Origin: a bacterium
GTDB lineage: Bacteria > Bacillota > Clostridia > Oscillospirales > CAG-272
Direction of reading: 5' to 3'
Assembly (NCBI GenBank): GCA_004558975.1
Contig: SFZB01000011.1
Location: forward strand, 1 to 22,556
DNA length: 22,556 bases
The translations under genes and the position numbers were made by a program. Of the stretch, positions 6,946 through 14,657 are shown piece by piece; the stretch's first letter is position 1, and every line of letters begins with the position of its first letter. Below the pieces are notes generated by a model. That model saw only the letters and a program-made list of their open reading frames with translations, was not told the origin of the DNA and made no database searches.

Positions 6946-7815
6946 TTACCAGCCGTTGACGGAGCGGTAGGACGCCGCACGACCGGCGACCGCCTCCCGC
7001 CGCACGAGGAGCGCCCCCTCGCGGAACAGATTCAGGTACTCCGTCGCCTTGTCCGGCTCTTCGTCGAGGAGCAGATAATAGGCGATGAGCAGCGGCAGGA
7101 GTTCGACCTGATCCCTCTCGAGCGGGATCTCGTCGTCCTCCCCGAAGTCCTCGCCGATGACGGGGACCGTGCGGAAATACCGCACCCGGTAGGAGCCGGG
7201 CAGATTCCGCGCGAGATAGAGATTGCCCTCGGAGTCGGTGTCATAGCCGTCGGTCAGGGTGATATACCGCTCGCCCTGCCAGATGGCGGGCGCCTCCGCG
7301 AGCGCTCGGAAATCCAGCGCGCGGGCGCTGAGAGAATAGCGCACAAAGGCACCGCCCCCGTGCGGGATCGGCACGCCGTCCGCCCCGTCATAGACGCCGA
7401 GATTCTCGACGGCTCCCTCCCCCCGGAACGTGAGTGTCACGCCCCCGCCGACAATGCCCCAGAAAGGCGCCGGCAGGTCGAGCGCGTCCCACTCGATTTT
7501 GCGCTCGCTACCGTCCCCTGCGAGGACGTTGCACGTCCCCCGACCGCGCCCCTCGAACCAGTAGGCGACGGCGTCCGGCACCTTCACTTCATGCGGCATA
7601 TCCGATACAAGCGTGAAGTGCGGGCAGTCCGTGAGGTTCCTCGCGGGCGCGTGGGTGAGGAACAGCGTCCCCGTGCGCGGGCGCAGCGCGTCCGCCTGGA
7701 CCATGGCACGGCCGAGCGCGGCGCGGAAGGACGCCTCCGCCGTGTCCGAGAGTTCGTCGAGCGAGTCCGTGAATCCGAGGAGCGCCGTACCCTGTTTCAG
7801 TTCCGCATACGTCAC
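6946..7815 (-). CDS. head-tail adaptor-like protein
   Basis: A 289-aa protein starting at GTG (MTYAELKQGTALLG). AAGGGAGG lies 8 nt upstream, and no ATG in this frame has a site; the reading frame stays open to 7959, but that extension lies inside the capsid gene. The N-terminal half is mixed, with a beta-rich centre. The C-terminal part (EIPLERDQVELLPLLIAYYL, then LDEEPDKATEYLNLF) is an acidic helical pair typical of head-completion proteins that sit on the portal. Its position between capsid and nozzle matches P22 gp4 and T7 gp11 (tail adaptor), which is the basis of the call; sequence similarity by eye is weak. The gap to the capsid stop is 14 nt. Confidence 0.6.
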   Translation of the reverse strand: MTYAELKQGTALLGFTDSLDELSDTAEASFRAALGRAMVQADALRPRTGTLFLTHAPARNLTDCPHFTLVSDMPHEVKVPDAVAYWFEGRGRGTCNVLAGDGSERKIEWDALDLPAPFWGIVGGGVTLTFRGEGAVENLGVYDGADGVPIPHGGGAFVRYSLSARALDFRALAEAPAIWQGERYITLTDGYDTDSEGNLYLARNLPGSYRVRYFRTVPVIGEDFGEDDEIPLERDQVELLPLLIAYYLLLDEEPDKATEYLNLFREGALLVRREAVAGRAASYRSVNGW

Positions 7816-7829
7816 GGTGAGTGCCTCCC

Positions 7830-8888
7830 TTACAGACTGGTCGCGCCGGTGACGGCACTCGCGGCGTCCACCGCGAGGAGGATGTGCTTGTAGGAACCGA
7901 AGCCGACGCCGAAGCGGCATCTGCCGTTCCAGATGTAGTTGCCGGTGTGGTTGTCGCACCAGCTCGTGACGGTCAGCGGCACACGGTTGTAGAACATATT
8001 ACCGCTGAGGTTCTTGTTCGCCTCGCGGGACATGATCATTACGCGGTCGTCGCTCGTCTGCCAGTTCGGCATGACAATGACGTTCCAGTTACCGAAGTGC
8101 AGGTTGATGTCGTTGTAGCCGTTTCCGGTCGCGCCCTCGGAGCCGCAGACCTTCTTCGCAATCGTCTCGGCGAGCGGGCGGTTGCCGGGCAGAATGATGG
8201 TGTCGGCGGTGTAGCCGAGGATATCGCCGTTCTCGTCCTTCATGTTACGGAGTTTGACGGCGAGCTCGGCGAGCGCCTCCTCGAAAGCGGAGGTCGAGAG
8301 CGTGCGCGTATCGGTGCCGGTGCCGAAGATGTCGCCCCAGAAGTAGTTGGACTGGGTACCGCTCTGCCGTTTGCCGCCCCACTTGTGGCTCGAGGAAAAC
8401 AGCGGTTTGCCGTCCGGCGCGGTGAGATCGAGCGCCGCGCGGGCGAAGGTACCGCTCGCCGCCGTACCGTGCGCGAGCGCATACTCGCAGATTTTGTGCT
8501 GGGTCTTGTAGTAGGCACGGGTGAAATTCTCGGCGCGGCGCTTCGCGTCCGCGGCGACGCCGTAGGCGGCGTCCTCCATCATCTCGGCGGTGATGGTGAA
8601 CTCCTTCATGAACTGGATATGCTCGATGAACTTGCGGTACGTCTCCTGCAAGTCATCGTTTTCGGCGCCCGCCCCTTCGGCGGCAGCCTGGAAGACGTCG
8701 AACTCGTTCTGCCCGACGATGGTCTCGCCGAATTTGGCGGAGCGCTCAACGTTGAAGAGCCAGTCGCGGATACCGCCCTGCTTCGTCTGCAGGTCGGATT
8801 CATGTTCGATCACCATTTTGATCGGGGTTTCGAGGCGTCCGACCTGGGCGTTGTTCACCCCGGACGATTTGGAAAACAGAATGGCCAT
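7830..8888 (-). CDS. major capsid protein (HK97 fold expected)
   Basis: A 352-aa protein, MAILFSKSSGVNNAQVGRLE. The size is right for a coat protein. The central block GKPLFSSSHKWGGKRQSGTQ followed by SN matches the 'LFS..H...G..QSN' signature of Mu gpT-like and related Firmicute major capsid proteins; upstream, FTITAEMMEDAAYGVAADAK fits the spine-helix region of the HK97 fold. The later segments DTIILPGNRPLAETIAKKV and WNVIVMPNWQ fit the A-domain. AAGGAGAT sits about 7 nt before the ATG. No prohead protease is encoded nearby, consistent with a podovirus-type head that is assembled on a scaffold without processing. Confidence 0.88.
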   Translation of the reverse strand: MAILFSKSSGVNNAQVGRLETPIKMVIEHESDLQTKQGGIRDWLFNVERSAKFGETIVGQNEFDVFQAAAEGAGAENDDLQETYRKFIEHIQFMKEFTITAEMMEDAAYGVAADAKRRAENFTRAYYKTQHKICEYALAHGTAASGTFARAALDLTAPDGKPLFSSSHKWGGKRQSGTQSNYFWGDIFGTGTDTRTLSTSAFEEALAELAVKLRNMKDENGDILGYTADTIILPGNRPLAETIAKKVCGSEGATGNGYNDINLHFGNWNVIVMPNWQTSDDRVMIMSREANKNLSGNMFYNRVPLTVTSWCDNHTGNYIWNGRCRFGVGFGSYKHILLAVDAASAVTGATSL

Positions 8889-8917
8889 TTGTTATCTCCT
8901 TTTCTTGTTGGTTGGCA

Positions 8918-9319
8918 TCAGAATCGCACGAGGACTTTGTCCCCGACCGCTGCGGCGCCCGCGAGGTCGACGACGGTGGCGACCCCGGAGGTCGTCGTGG
9001 CGGTCACGCCGAGCCCGTCGGCGGACAGCGTGACAACGCTGCCGTCGGTGAGCGAGGTCGGCGCCGCCGTGAACGCCGTTTCAAAGATCATGTCCCCGCT
9101 GACGGGATAGACGGTCAGGCGGCGGGCGCCGCTCTCGGGCGCCGTGTAGTCCTCACCGGCGATGTAGGTCGGTTTCGCGGTCGCGCCGCACTTGGTCAGC
9201 GCTCCGGCGGTGAGGACGAGCGCCTCGCCGAGCGTGTAGGTCTCGGACGCGGTGACACCCAGTTTCTGCGGCTCCGGCTGGTTACAGCGTCCGTTTTGGA
9301 TTTTCACAAGACGAAACAT
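8918..9319 (-). CDS. capsid decoration-like protein
   Basis: A 133-aa protein, MFRLVKIQNGRCNQPEPQKL. The ATG at 9319 is chosen over an in-frame ATG at 9355 because AAAGGAG lies 8 nt upstream and the longer form overlaps the scaffold gene without a site. The body is rich in Thr, Ala, Gly and Val, with short predicted strands (LGEALVLTAGALTKCGATAK, then PTYIAGEDYTA), like beta-rich head-stabilising proteins. It sits directly upstream of the capsid gene, the usual place for decoration proteins (lambda gpD and relatives). The call rests on position and composition. Confidence 0.6.
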   Translation of the reverse strand: MFRLVKIQNGRCNQPEPQKLGVTASETYTLGEALVLTAGALTKCGATAKPTYIAGEDYTAPESGARRLTVYPVSGDMIFETAFTAAPTSLTDGSVVTLSADGLGVTATTTSGVATVVDLAGAAAVGDKVLVRF

Positions 9320-9339
9320 ATTTTTTCTCCTTTGGTTGG

Positions 9340-10023
9340 TTATTCGGTTTGACATCTGGCATACAGACGTTCGATTTCCCCCTCGGTGAGATCACCGAAG
9401 AGTTCGCGCGCCTCCCGCATTTCGGCGGCGGTCATGCGCGAGGGCGTCCCCGCCGCACCGATCGGGACGGCGGAGCGCAGGTGCGCGCGGTTGTCCGCCG
9501 CGCGCGGCGCGAGATACGCGTGGCAGGCGGCGTAGAGTGCCTCCTCCACCGAGAGCCCGGCGTCGCGCAGGGCGGCATACCGCAGGGCGTTCGGGAGTTC
9601 TGCGAGATGGGAAAGCCCCGCGAGCGCGGGCGCCAGTCGTTTGATCTCCCCGAGGTCCCGGGCGGCGAGCGCCGCGTAATCGACGGGAGCCCCGGTAGCA
9701 TCGGCATCTTCGCTTTCCCCGGCGGCACTTCCCGTGCCGCTCTCGGCACCCGCCCCATTTCCGTCGGCAGGTTCGGCGGCGGCACCCATTGTGAACGCGG
9801 CGGCATCCGCCACGCCTGCGGCATCGGCGGGTGCAGGGGCGTCCGTGCCCCCGCCGACGGTTCTCTCACCCGTCTCCGCCCCGCGCGCCGCCGCGACGAC
9901 GGACGCAAGTGAAGTCGCGTCCCCTGCGGGTGTTTCCGCCGAATCCTCGGTGGCACGCTCCGCGGCGCTCATCGTGCCGTATGCACCGACGCCTGTCGCG
10001 TCGGTATCGGTGAAGTTCTCCAT
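9340..10023 (-). CDS. scaffolding-like protein
   Basis: A 227-aa acidic protein. Residues 1-115 are low complexity (Ala, Gly, Asp, Glu, Thr) and likely disordered. Residues about 116-227 are helical: YAALAARDLGEIKRLAPALA, then an ALRYAALRDAGLSVEEALYA helix pair, a DNRAHLRSAVP segment, and a closing helix MTAAEMREARELFGDLTE. The C-terminal pattern is one I associate with uncharacterised proteins just upstream of capsid genes in clostridial phages. Disordered acidic N-terminus, helical C-terminus and position between portal and capsid all suggest an assembly scaffold, as P22 gp8. AAGGAGG overlaps the stop codon of the preceding small gene. Confidence 0.62.
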   Translation of the reverse strand: MENFTDTDATGVGAYGTMSAAERATEDSAETPAGDATSLASVVAAARGAETGERTVGGGTDAPAPADAAGVADAAAFTMGAAAEPADGNGAGAESGTGSAAGESEDADATGAPVDYAALAARDLGEIKRLAPALAGLSHLAELPNALRYAALRDAGLSVEEALYAACHAYLAPRAADNRAHLRSAVPIGAAGTPSRMTAAEMREARELFGDLTEGEIERLYARCQTE

Positions 10024-10036
10024 GTGAGGCGCCTCC

Positions 10037-10168
10037 TTACTTCTTCACGCGCAGGTCGGTGCCCGTGCGGCGGGTGGCTTTCGGCTCGTTCGCGGGCGTC
10101 TTCGGCGCCGTGACTTTCCCGAGGGAGAGCGTTGCGTAGGGGTTGTTCTTCTGTTTCTTTTCTTTCAT
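10037..10168 (-). CDS. 43-aa basic phage protein
   Basis: A small ORF: MKEKKQKNNPYATLSLG, then KVTAPKTPANEPKATRRTGT, ending DLRVKK. AAAAGGAG lies 8 nt before the ATG. It sits snugly between the 249-aa gene (15 nt) and the scaffold gene (13 nt), and the Lys-rich N-terminus followed by a Pro/Lys/Thr segment is not random for this GC content. It is strongly positively charged, so it could bind DNA or the acidic scaffold. I know of no defined function for such short head-module proteins. Confidence 0.65.
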   Translation of the reverse strand: MKEKKQKNNPYATLSLGKVTAPKTPANEPKATRRTGTDLRVKK

Positions 10169-10183
10169 TTCCTTGACTCCTTT

Positions 10184-10933
10184 TCAGTTGTAATGGATCT
10201 GATTGCGGTTTTTGGCATTGACGGCTGCCTCCGCCGCCTCCGCCATTTCGCGTGCCTCGCCCTCGGTCATACCGCAGGAGAGGGCGTACACATAGGCAGT
10301 CTCGCGGGGCATGCCGATGTTCACCATGTACTGCATGACCTTGACCTTCTGATGCACGCTGACCCCGCTCCCGCTCTCGCGCATCTGCCCGACGAGCGAG
10401 CCGACGAGGGCGGCGTCCGTTTCATTCATGCCGCACGCCGCGGCGTAGGCGGTCGCGACCTCGGGGTCGGTGATGCCCTGCCCGCGGATACTGCTGAGGA
10501 TCGACTTGCGCCGCGTCCCCTGCTTCACGAGGTATTCGGCATACCCGCGGCGGTTGCCCTCGGCGGCGGCTTCCCCGGCGGCGGTAGCGTCCTCCAGCGC
10601 CTTCGCGCGGTCGGATCGGGCAACCCCGTCGAGGTAGTCGCCGTAGCCGGAGCCCGTGAGCCCCGAGCGGCCGAGGCTCTCGCCCCGCGCACCATACCGG
10701 CTTCCGGAGCGGGCATAGGCGCCGTCCGCCGCGCGGGCGGCGTCCGCGTGCACTTTCGCCGCGTCGGTTCCGTACTGCTTCAGCCACGAGGCGTAGCCGT
10801 CTTTTTCGGGCACCGCGGCGTTATCCGATGTTGTTTGCCCCGATGCCGCTTTGCCCGCTGTCTGCGTCTGCCCCGCCGCGCGGAGCACCGAGAGCAGTTC
10901 CGAGAGCAGTTTCCCTGCCCGGCTCTGTGCCAT
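10184..10933 (-). CDS. head-module protein of unknown function, overlapping the portal gene
   Basis: A 249-aa protein, MAQSRAGKLLSELLSVLRAA. It has an Ala/Gly/Gln-rich N-terminus, a Gly/Arg/Tyr/Ser-rich middle (ARSGSRYGARGESLGRSGLT, then GSGYGDYLDG) and a helical C-terminus (VKVMQYMVNIGMPRETAYVY, then a MTEGEAREMAEAAEAA helix). GGAGGAGGG 6 nt before the ATG at 10933 makes this start convincing, although it lies 113 nt inside the portal gene in another frame. An upstream open frame to 11203 is only antisense-like extension. Possible roles are portal plug, internal head protein or minor scaffold; none is shown by a motif. Confidence 0.65.
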   Translation of the reverse strand: MAQSRAGKLLSELLSVLRAAGQTQTAGKAASGQTTSDNAAVPEKDGYASWLKQYGTDAAKVHADAARAADGAYARSGSRYGARGESLGRSGLTGSGYGDYLDGVARSDRAKALEDATAAGEAAAEGNRRGYAEYLVKQGTRRKSILSSIRGQGITDPEVATAYAAACGMNETDAALVGSLVGQMRESGSGVSVHQKVKVMQYMVNIGMPRETAYVYALSCGMTEGEAREMAEAAEAAVNAKNRNQIHYN

Positions 10934-12686
10934 GCTGTCCCTCCTCCCGTTTGATTCTGTCGAGGAAGTACACCACGTTCTCCCTCGCGAACGGATAATG
11001 CGCGCGCTCCTGGTTCTGCCAGTAGCGGAGCAGGGTCGCCGGATCCGCGGGGTCGCCGAGCGTGCCCGCCTGCAGGTTTTTGAGGTTTTTCTCCCACATT
11101 TCCTCGCGCTGCTGCTCGGGTCCCCCCGAGAGATCCACCGAGAAGAGATACCCGTCGTCGTAGGTGTAGGTACCCGACGCGGGGTCAAACTCGAGGAAGT
11201 CATAGCGGTGGAAGGTCGCCGGGTGGCGCACCCCGAAACAGTCGGTATAGGTGATGCACCGCGGCTCGTCCGCGTAGGCGAGGTAATGCTCGAAGATCAG
11301 GCGGTCGATCGCGGCATAGGCGAGGTACTTCATGCGCCGCTTGGATTCCAGCCGCCCGGCGGCTTGCCGGATGCGGATCTGGCGCGAGTAGCCGGACTCC
11401 GCCGCCGTGGTATCCAGCCCCTGATAGGCGTCCGAGATACCGACAATGCGTTTCGCCTGTAAATAGAGACGCTCCGCCTCGGCGATGTCCTGCGAAATGT
11501 CCGGCGTGGTGTCCACCGTCCCGTAGTCCGCCGCGCTCTCACCGGGGCGCAGGCGGATCACCTGCCCGAACACGGCGTTGTTGAGCGTGACGGTCGCGTC
11601 CTCGGGGACGAGCGGCGTCACCCCCGAGCGCATGAGTTTCTGCATGATACGGCTCTCCACCTTGTTGATTGCCTGCTGTTGCGGGCGGATAAAGGCGCAG
11701 TCCGACTGCCCGAGCAGCTGCCCGGCACAACTCGTGTTCCGCCGTATCACAATCGGGAAATGCTTCGGCAGATAATAGGGGATATGCGTCCCCACCTCCG
11801 TGACCTCCCCGTTTTCCCCGAAAAAGAGAGGGGTTTTCGCCGGAATGACCGATCCGTCCCCGAGCAGGACATCATGCGTGAGGACTTCCTCCGTCACATC
11901 GCGCAGGGCGCGCGTCTCGGCACCGCACCGGCAGAGATGCGCCGCGGCGCCGCACCGGGGGCAATATGCCTCCTTGCGTCGGTAGTACCCCTCCATATCG
12001 GAGAGGACGGCGCCGCCGGAGAAGACGAAGCGCGAGACTTCCCCCGCCTCGTTGCGCCAGAAGCAGACGACGACGGTGACGGTCTCGTCCCGTGCGTCCC
12101 CCGCCCCCTCCGCCTCGGCGAGGCTCGCGACGGCGCGGCTCACGCCGTAGCGCCGCGTGAGCTCCTCACGGGTCGTGACGAACCGCAGGAAGCAGTATTC
12201 CATGTCGTCGATCTCCGTGATATGCGGCTGCGGGAAGAAGTCGGTCGGGGAGAGACAGCTGACGCGCACGCCGCCGCGCACCCCGGCGTCCTCCAGGTCG
12301 CTGTCCCATTCGACGAGCCACACGCTGCCGCCGTAGATATAGGTGTAGCGCTCGTCAATGTCGTTGTACGACTCGAACGGGAGTTCGTCCCGCACCTTGG
12401 CGCACAGGCGCTCGATGCCGGTGGCGTTGCGGTCGTGCCGGAGGCTGTACCGCTTCGCCTCCACCTTGGGCGCGGGAATATCGGAGGAGATCTGGCTTTC
12501 CACGATCTCGTAGGTGATGTTCCGCACCGCCGTGGCGCGCTCGGTACTGCCGTCGATTTCGTCGCTCCCCTTGTATTGCTCATAGTGACGGCGGAGGGCG
12601 TCCGTCACCTCCGAGAGATGATTCTTCGCTCCCTCATAGAGTTCGGAGAAGAAGCGAAGGCGGTCTGTTTGTTTGCTTACGATCAT
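10821..12686 (-). CDS. portal protein with a CxxC-CxC insertion
   Basis: A 621-aa protein, a good size for P22-like portals (P22 gp1 is about 725 aa). The N-terminus (FFSELYEGAKNHLSEVTDAL and YEIVESQISSDIPAPKVEAK) and the central GQSDCAFIRPQQQAINKVES match the portal pattern of a mobile N-domain followed by the stem region; AKRIVGISDAYQGLDT, then a helix rich in Arg (YSRQIRIRQAAGRLESKRRM), is the usual crown-proximal segment. Residues 242-254 carry CPRCGAAAHLCRC, a four-cysteine knuckle not expected in portals. The C-terminal 35 residues are low complexity and overlap the next gene. It starts 3 nt after the large terminase stop, with AAAGGAT upstream. It forms the dodecameric DNA channel of the head. 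Confidence 0.85.
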   Translation of the reverse strand: MIVSKQTDRLRFFSELYEGAKNHLSEVTDALRRHYEQYKGSDEIDGSTERATAVRNITYEIVESQISSDIPAPKVEAKRYSLRHDRNATGIERLCAKVRDELPFESYNDIDERYTYIYGGSVWLVEWDSDLEDAGVRGGVRVSCLSPTDFFPQPHITEIDDMEYCFLRFVTTREELTRRYGVSRAVASLAEAEGAGDARDETVTVVVCFWRNEAGEVSRFVFSGGAVLSDMEGYYRRKEAYCPRCGAAAHLCRCGAETRALRDVTEEVLTHDVLLGDGSVIPAKTPLFFGENGEVTEVGTHIPYYLPKHFPIVIRRNTSCAGQLLGQSDCAFIRPQQQAINKVESRIMQKLMRSGVTPLVPEDATVTLNNAVFGQVIRLRPGESAADYGTVDTTPDISQDIAEAERLYLQAKRIVGISDAYQGLDTTAAESGYSRQIRIRQAAGRLESKRRMKYLAYAAIDRLIFEHYLAYADEPRCITYTDCFGVRHPATFHRYDFLEFDPASGTYTYDDGYLFSVDLSGGPEQQREEMWEKNLKNLQAGTLGDPADPATLLRYWQNQERAHYPFARENVVYFLDRIKREEGQHGTEPGRETALGTALGAPRGGADADSGQSGIGANNIG

Positions 12687-12689
12687 TGG

Positions 12690-14066
12690 TTATCCTTTCC
12701 CGGGCAGGGCGGCGGGCGTGCCGTAGCGACGGCGCAGGTATTCCCGCTCCTCCTCCCCCGCCCGTTCGTAGTCCTCGAGCAGATCCGGTGACCACAGCGA
12801 CCCTGCCGCCGCCTCGGGCGGCGACGGGCGGCTGTAATAAATGGCGAACCCGCGGAGGGCGTCGGGCGCGTGGGTGATTTCATGCGGTTCCGTTTTCGTG
12901 TCGGTCGGCCGCAACGGGTCTGTCTGCAGAAGCGGCAGGCACCGGATCATTTCGGTGCAGTTCCGAAAAATGTGCAGACGCGGCGTTCCGTCGGCGCGGA
13001 GCCGTAAGAGTTCCTTGACCGAGAGCCAGCCGGTTTCCCGGTCGTTCGCGGTCTTGGTGAAGCGCACCCCGTTCTCCTCGAAGAGCAACGCCTTGCTCCG
13101 TCCGCTTTCCTGACTGCGCGCCCAGAGGTCGGGCGGGGCAAGGGTGGCATAAATGTGCTCGTCTTTGGGGGTCGCCGAGAGGATCCTCTCGGCGGCGCGG
13201 GATACGATGAGGTCCGATTCACAGACCTCGCGGTAGAGATAGACGTTGCGGTCGTCGTCGACGGCGATCCAGAGACACGCGAGGCGGTCGAGACCGTAGT
13301 CGATTGTGCGATAGCGCCGCCAGTGGGCGGGGAGCGGGAACGGGTCGCAGGTATGTATATCGTAGGAAAATTCCCCGAAATACTGCCCGTCGAAGATGTT
13401 CCAGTCCCCGAGGAGCAGCGCCCGCCGCTCCCGCTCGGGGAGGGCGAGCAGACGCTCGCGGTATGCCGGATCGGCACGCAAAAGGAAGCGGTTGTCCTCC
13501 AGTTTCGCGGGCAGAAAGATCCGGCTCCCGCCCCGCTCGGGCGTGAAAACCGTGTCCGGGGGGGCCGGGTCGATGAAGCGCGCCTTGACCCACCCGTGCC
13601 CCACGCCTCCCGGGTTGGTCGAGGACTTGATCTGCTTCGGGTAGCGATTCGCCCCACGCACACGCGACATCAGGTAAAGGTACTGAAATTCGGTGAAGTG
13701 GGTCAGTTCGTCGAAGCGGATGACATCGTATTCTGCCGATTGATACTGAAACACATCGTTCTCGGTCGCGCAGTAGCCGAAGTCGATGAGGCTCCCGTTC
13801 GGGAATCTGCCGGTGTGCCCGGTCGCGTGATAGGTATAGACGCTTTTCGGGTACAGGGCGAGACTCTCGCGGATGAGCGACTTCTCCAGTTCCGGGAAGG
13901 TGCGCCGCAGGATCAACTGCTTGGATGCGGGGTGCGTCAGGGCGAAAAGGAAAGCGTCGATGAGTTGCCCGCGGGATTTGCCGCCCCCGGCAGCCCCGCC
14001 GAACAGCACCTCGGTGGCAGTTGCGTCAAGAAACGCTTTCTGCCGCTTTGTGACCGTCAGTCTCAT
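12690..14066 (-). CDS. terL: terminase large subunit
   Basis: A 458-aa packaging motor. ATPase: Walker A GGAAGGGKS at residues 23-31, Walker B VIRFDE at 115-120, and coupling motif SSTNPGG at 148-154. RNase H-like nuclease: TIDYGLD (Asp256), a YRE (Glu280) after the second strand, PPDLW (Asp313) and HAPDALRGFAIY (Asp402). All key residues are present, so the motor looks functional. Its start overlaps the small-subunit stop by 4 nt (ATGA). It docks on the portal to pump and cut concatemeric DNA. Confidence 0.93.
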   Translation of the reverse strand: MRLTVTKRQKAFLDATATEVLFGGAAGGGKSRGQLIDAFLFALTHPASKQLILRRTFPELEKSLIRESLALYPKSVYTYHATGHTGRFPNGSLIDFGYCATENDVFQYQSAEYDVIRFDELTHFTEFQYLYLMSRVRGANRYPKQIKSSTNPGGVGHGWVKARFIDPAPPDTVFTPERGGSRIFLPAKLEDNRFLLRADPAYRERLLALPERERRALLLGDWNIFDGQYFGEFSYDIHTCDPFPLPAHWRRYRTIDYGLDRLACLWIAVDDDRNVYLYREVCESDLIVSRAAERILSATPKDEHIYATLAPPDLWARSQESGRSKALLFEENGVRFTKTANDRETGWLSVKELLRLRADGTPRLHIFRNCTEMIRCLPLLQTDPLRPTDTKTEPHEITHAPDALRGFAIYYSRPSPPEAAAGSLWSPDLLEDYERAGEEEREYLRRRYGTPAALPGKG

Positions 14067-14443
14067 TCGATGACCTCCACCGTGACGGCGAAGGCGTCGC
14101 TCCCCTCGTCCGGGCAGATCTCCCCGAGGAGGAATTTACAGAACGACGGGTCATAACGCTTTGTCAGCCCGCCGACGATGAGACGCGCCTTCTGTCGCTC
14201 GCGACATTCGTCCCATGCCCGGGCAAACGCTTCGTTCGTCTGCCGCCATTCCTTCATCTCCCCGAGGGTGACTCCGATCCGCTCGGCGAATCCGGCGAAA
14301 GTCGGGAAGTCCGCGCCGTCCGAACCCTCATTTCTAAAATAATCGAGCATTTGCCGCTCATAGCCGGGGTTGTCCGTTGCGTCTCCCTCCTCTCGGTGTC
14401 CTTTCCGTGTCTTTCGCGGTGCTCCCCGCAACCGCATCTCCAT
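14063..14443 (-). CDS. terS: terminase small subunit
   Basis: A 126-aa protein, MEMRLRGAPRKTRKG. Residues about 25-90 show the small-terminase layout: a YERQMLDYF helix, P-T-AGFAERIGVTLGEMKEW (a helix-turn-helix), then F-RAWDECRERQKARLIVGG and DPSFCKFLLGE. The reading frame stays open to 14689, but that extension runs through a 15-bp terminator stem and an unrelated inverted repeat, so the start is placed at 14443 (or the ATG two codons downstream). The ribosome-binding site is weak. It recognises the packaging site and is the first gene of the late operon. No sigma-A promoter is evident upstream, which fits dependence on a phage activator. Confidence 0.82.
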   Translation of the reverse strand: MEMRLRGAPRKTRKGHREEGDATDNPGYERQMLDYFRNEGSDGADFPTFAGFAERIGVTLGEMKEWRQTNEAFARAWDECRERQKARLIVGGLTKRYDPSFCKFLLGEICPDEGSDAFAVTVEVIE

Positions 14444-14551
14444 TGTAGAGGGTCGGCACCTGCCGTTGGGCTCATTTTGGGAAAAACCGATTCGGGCGAA
14501 GTACCACCCCGGGGGCAGCGCCGAGCCGCGCCGTGAAAAATTGCAAAAAGG

Positions 14552-14590
14552 ACGGCAAGGCGCCCGGTTTTTCGGGCGCCTTGCCGTTTT
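14552..14590. terminator. bidirectional 15-bp terminator ahead of the late operon
   Basis: A perfect stem, ACGGCAAGGCGCCCG (14552-14566) with its complement (14573-14587), and a GTTTTT loop. TTTT follows on the plus strand. AAAAAGG just left of the stem gives CCTTTTT on the minus strand. It isolates the late operon from leftward transcription. Confidence 0.85.
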
Positions 14591-14657
14591 CATTTCATTT
14601 GACTTTCGCCGACGGGAACCGACAAAAAGCGCGCCCCTCCCGCCGTTCGCTTGGGCG

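Larger units (their letters stand above)
94..14443. mobile_element. compact podovirus-like prophage or domesticated capsid locus
   Basis: Seen: a divergent repressor/early-operon switch at the left, then a tightly packed late operon on the opposite strand with small terminase, large terminase, portal, scaffold-like, decoration-like, capsid, adaptor-like, nozzle and three membrane proteins. Gaps between late genes are 3-29 nt or overlaps, and most genes have a clear AAGGAGG-type site. The order matches P22/T7-like podoviruses (terS, terL, portal, scaffold, coat, tail adaptor, nozzle, ejection proteins). No integrase, replication gene, endolysin, tape measure, sheath, baseplate or fibre gene is visible. 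The left edge may lie outside the window. The right edge is inferred to fall between 14443 and 14949. The assignment to phage is secure; intactness and mobility are unknown. Confidence 0.85.

Noticed and set aside
3430..7893. 1487-codon open frame on the plus strand opposite the nozzle and adaptor genes
   Set aside because: It lies antisense to genes with good ribosome-binding sites and family signatures. Its product is Arg/Glu/Pro-rich without domains, as expected of a high-GC antisense frame.
11679..12791. 370-codon plus-strand frame opposite the portal gene, and similar frames opposite the capsid, terminase and rimO genes
   Set aside because: All are shadows of real genes: no start signals, no family patterns and composition dictated by the opposite strand.
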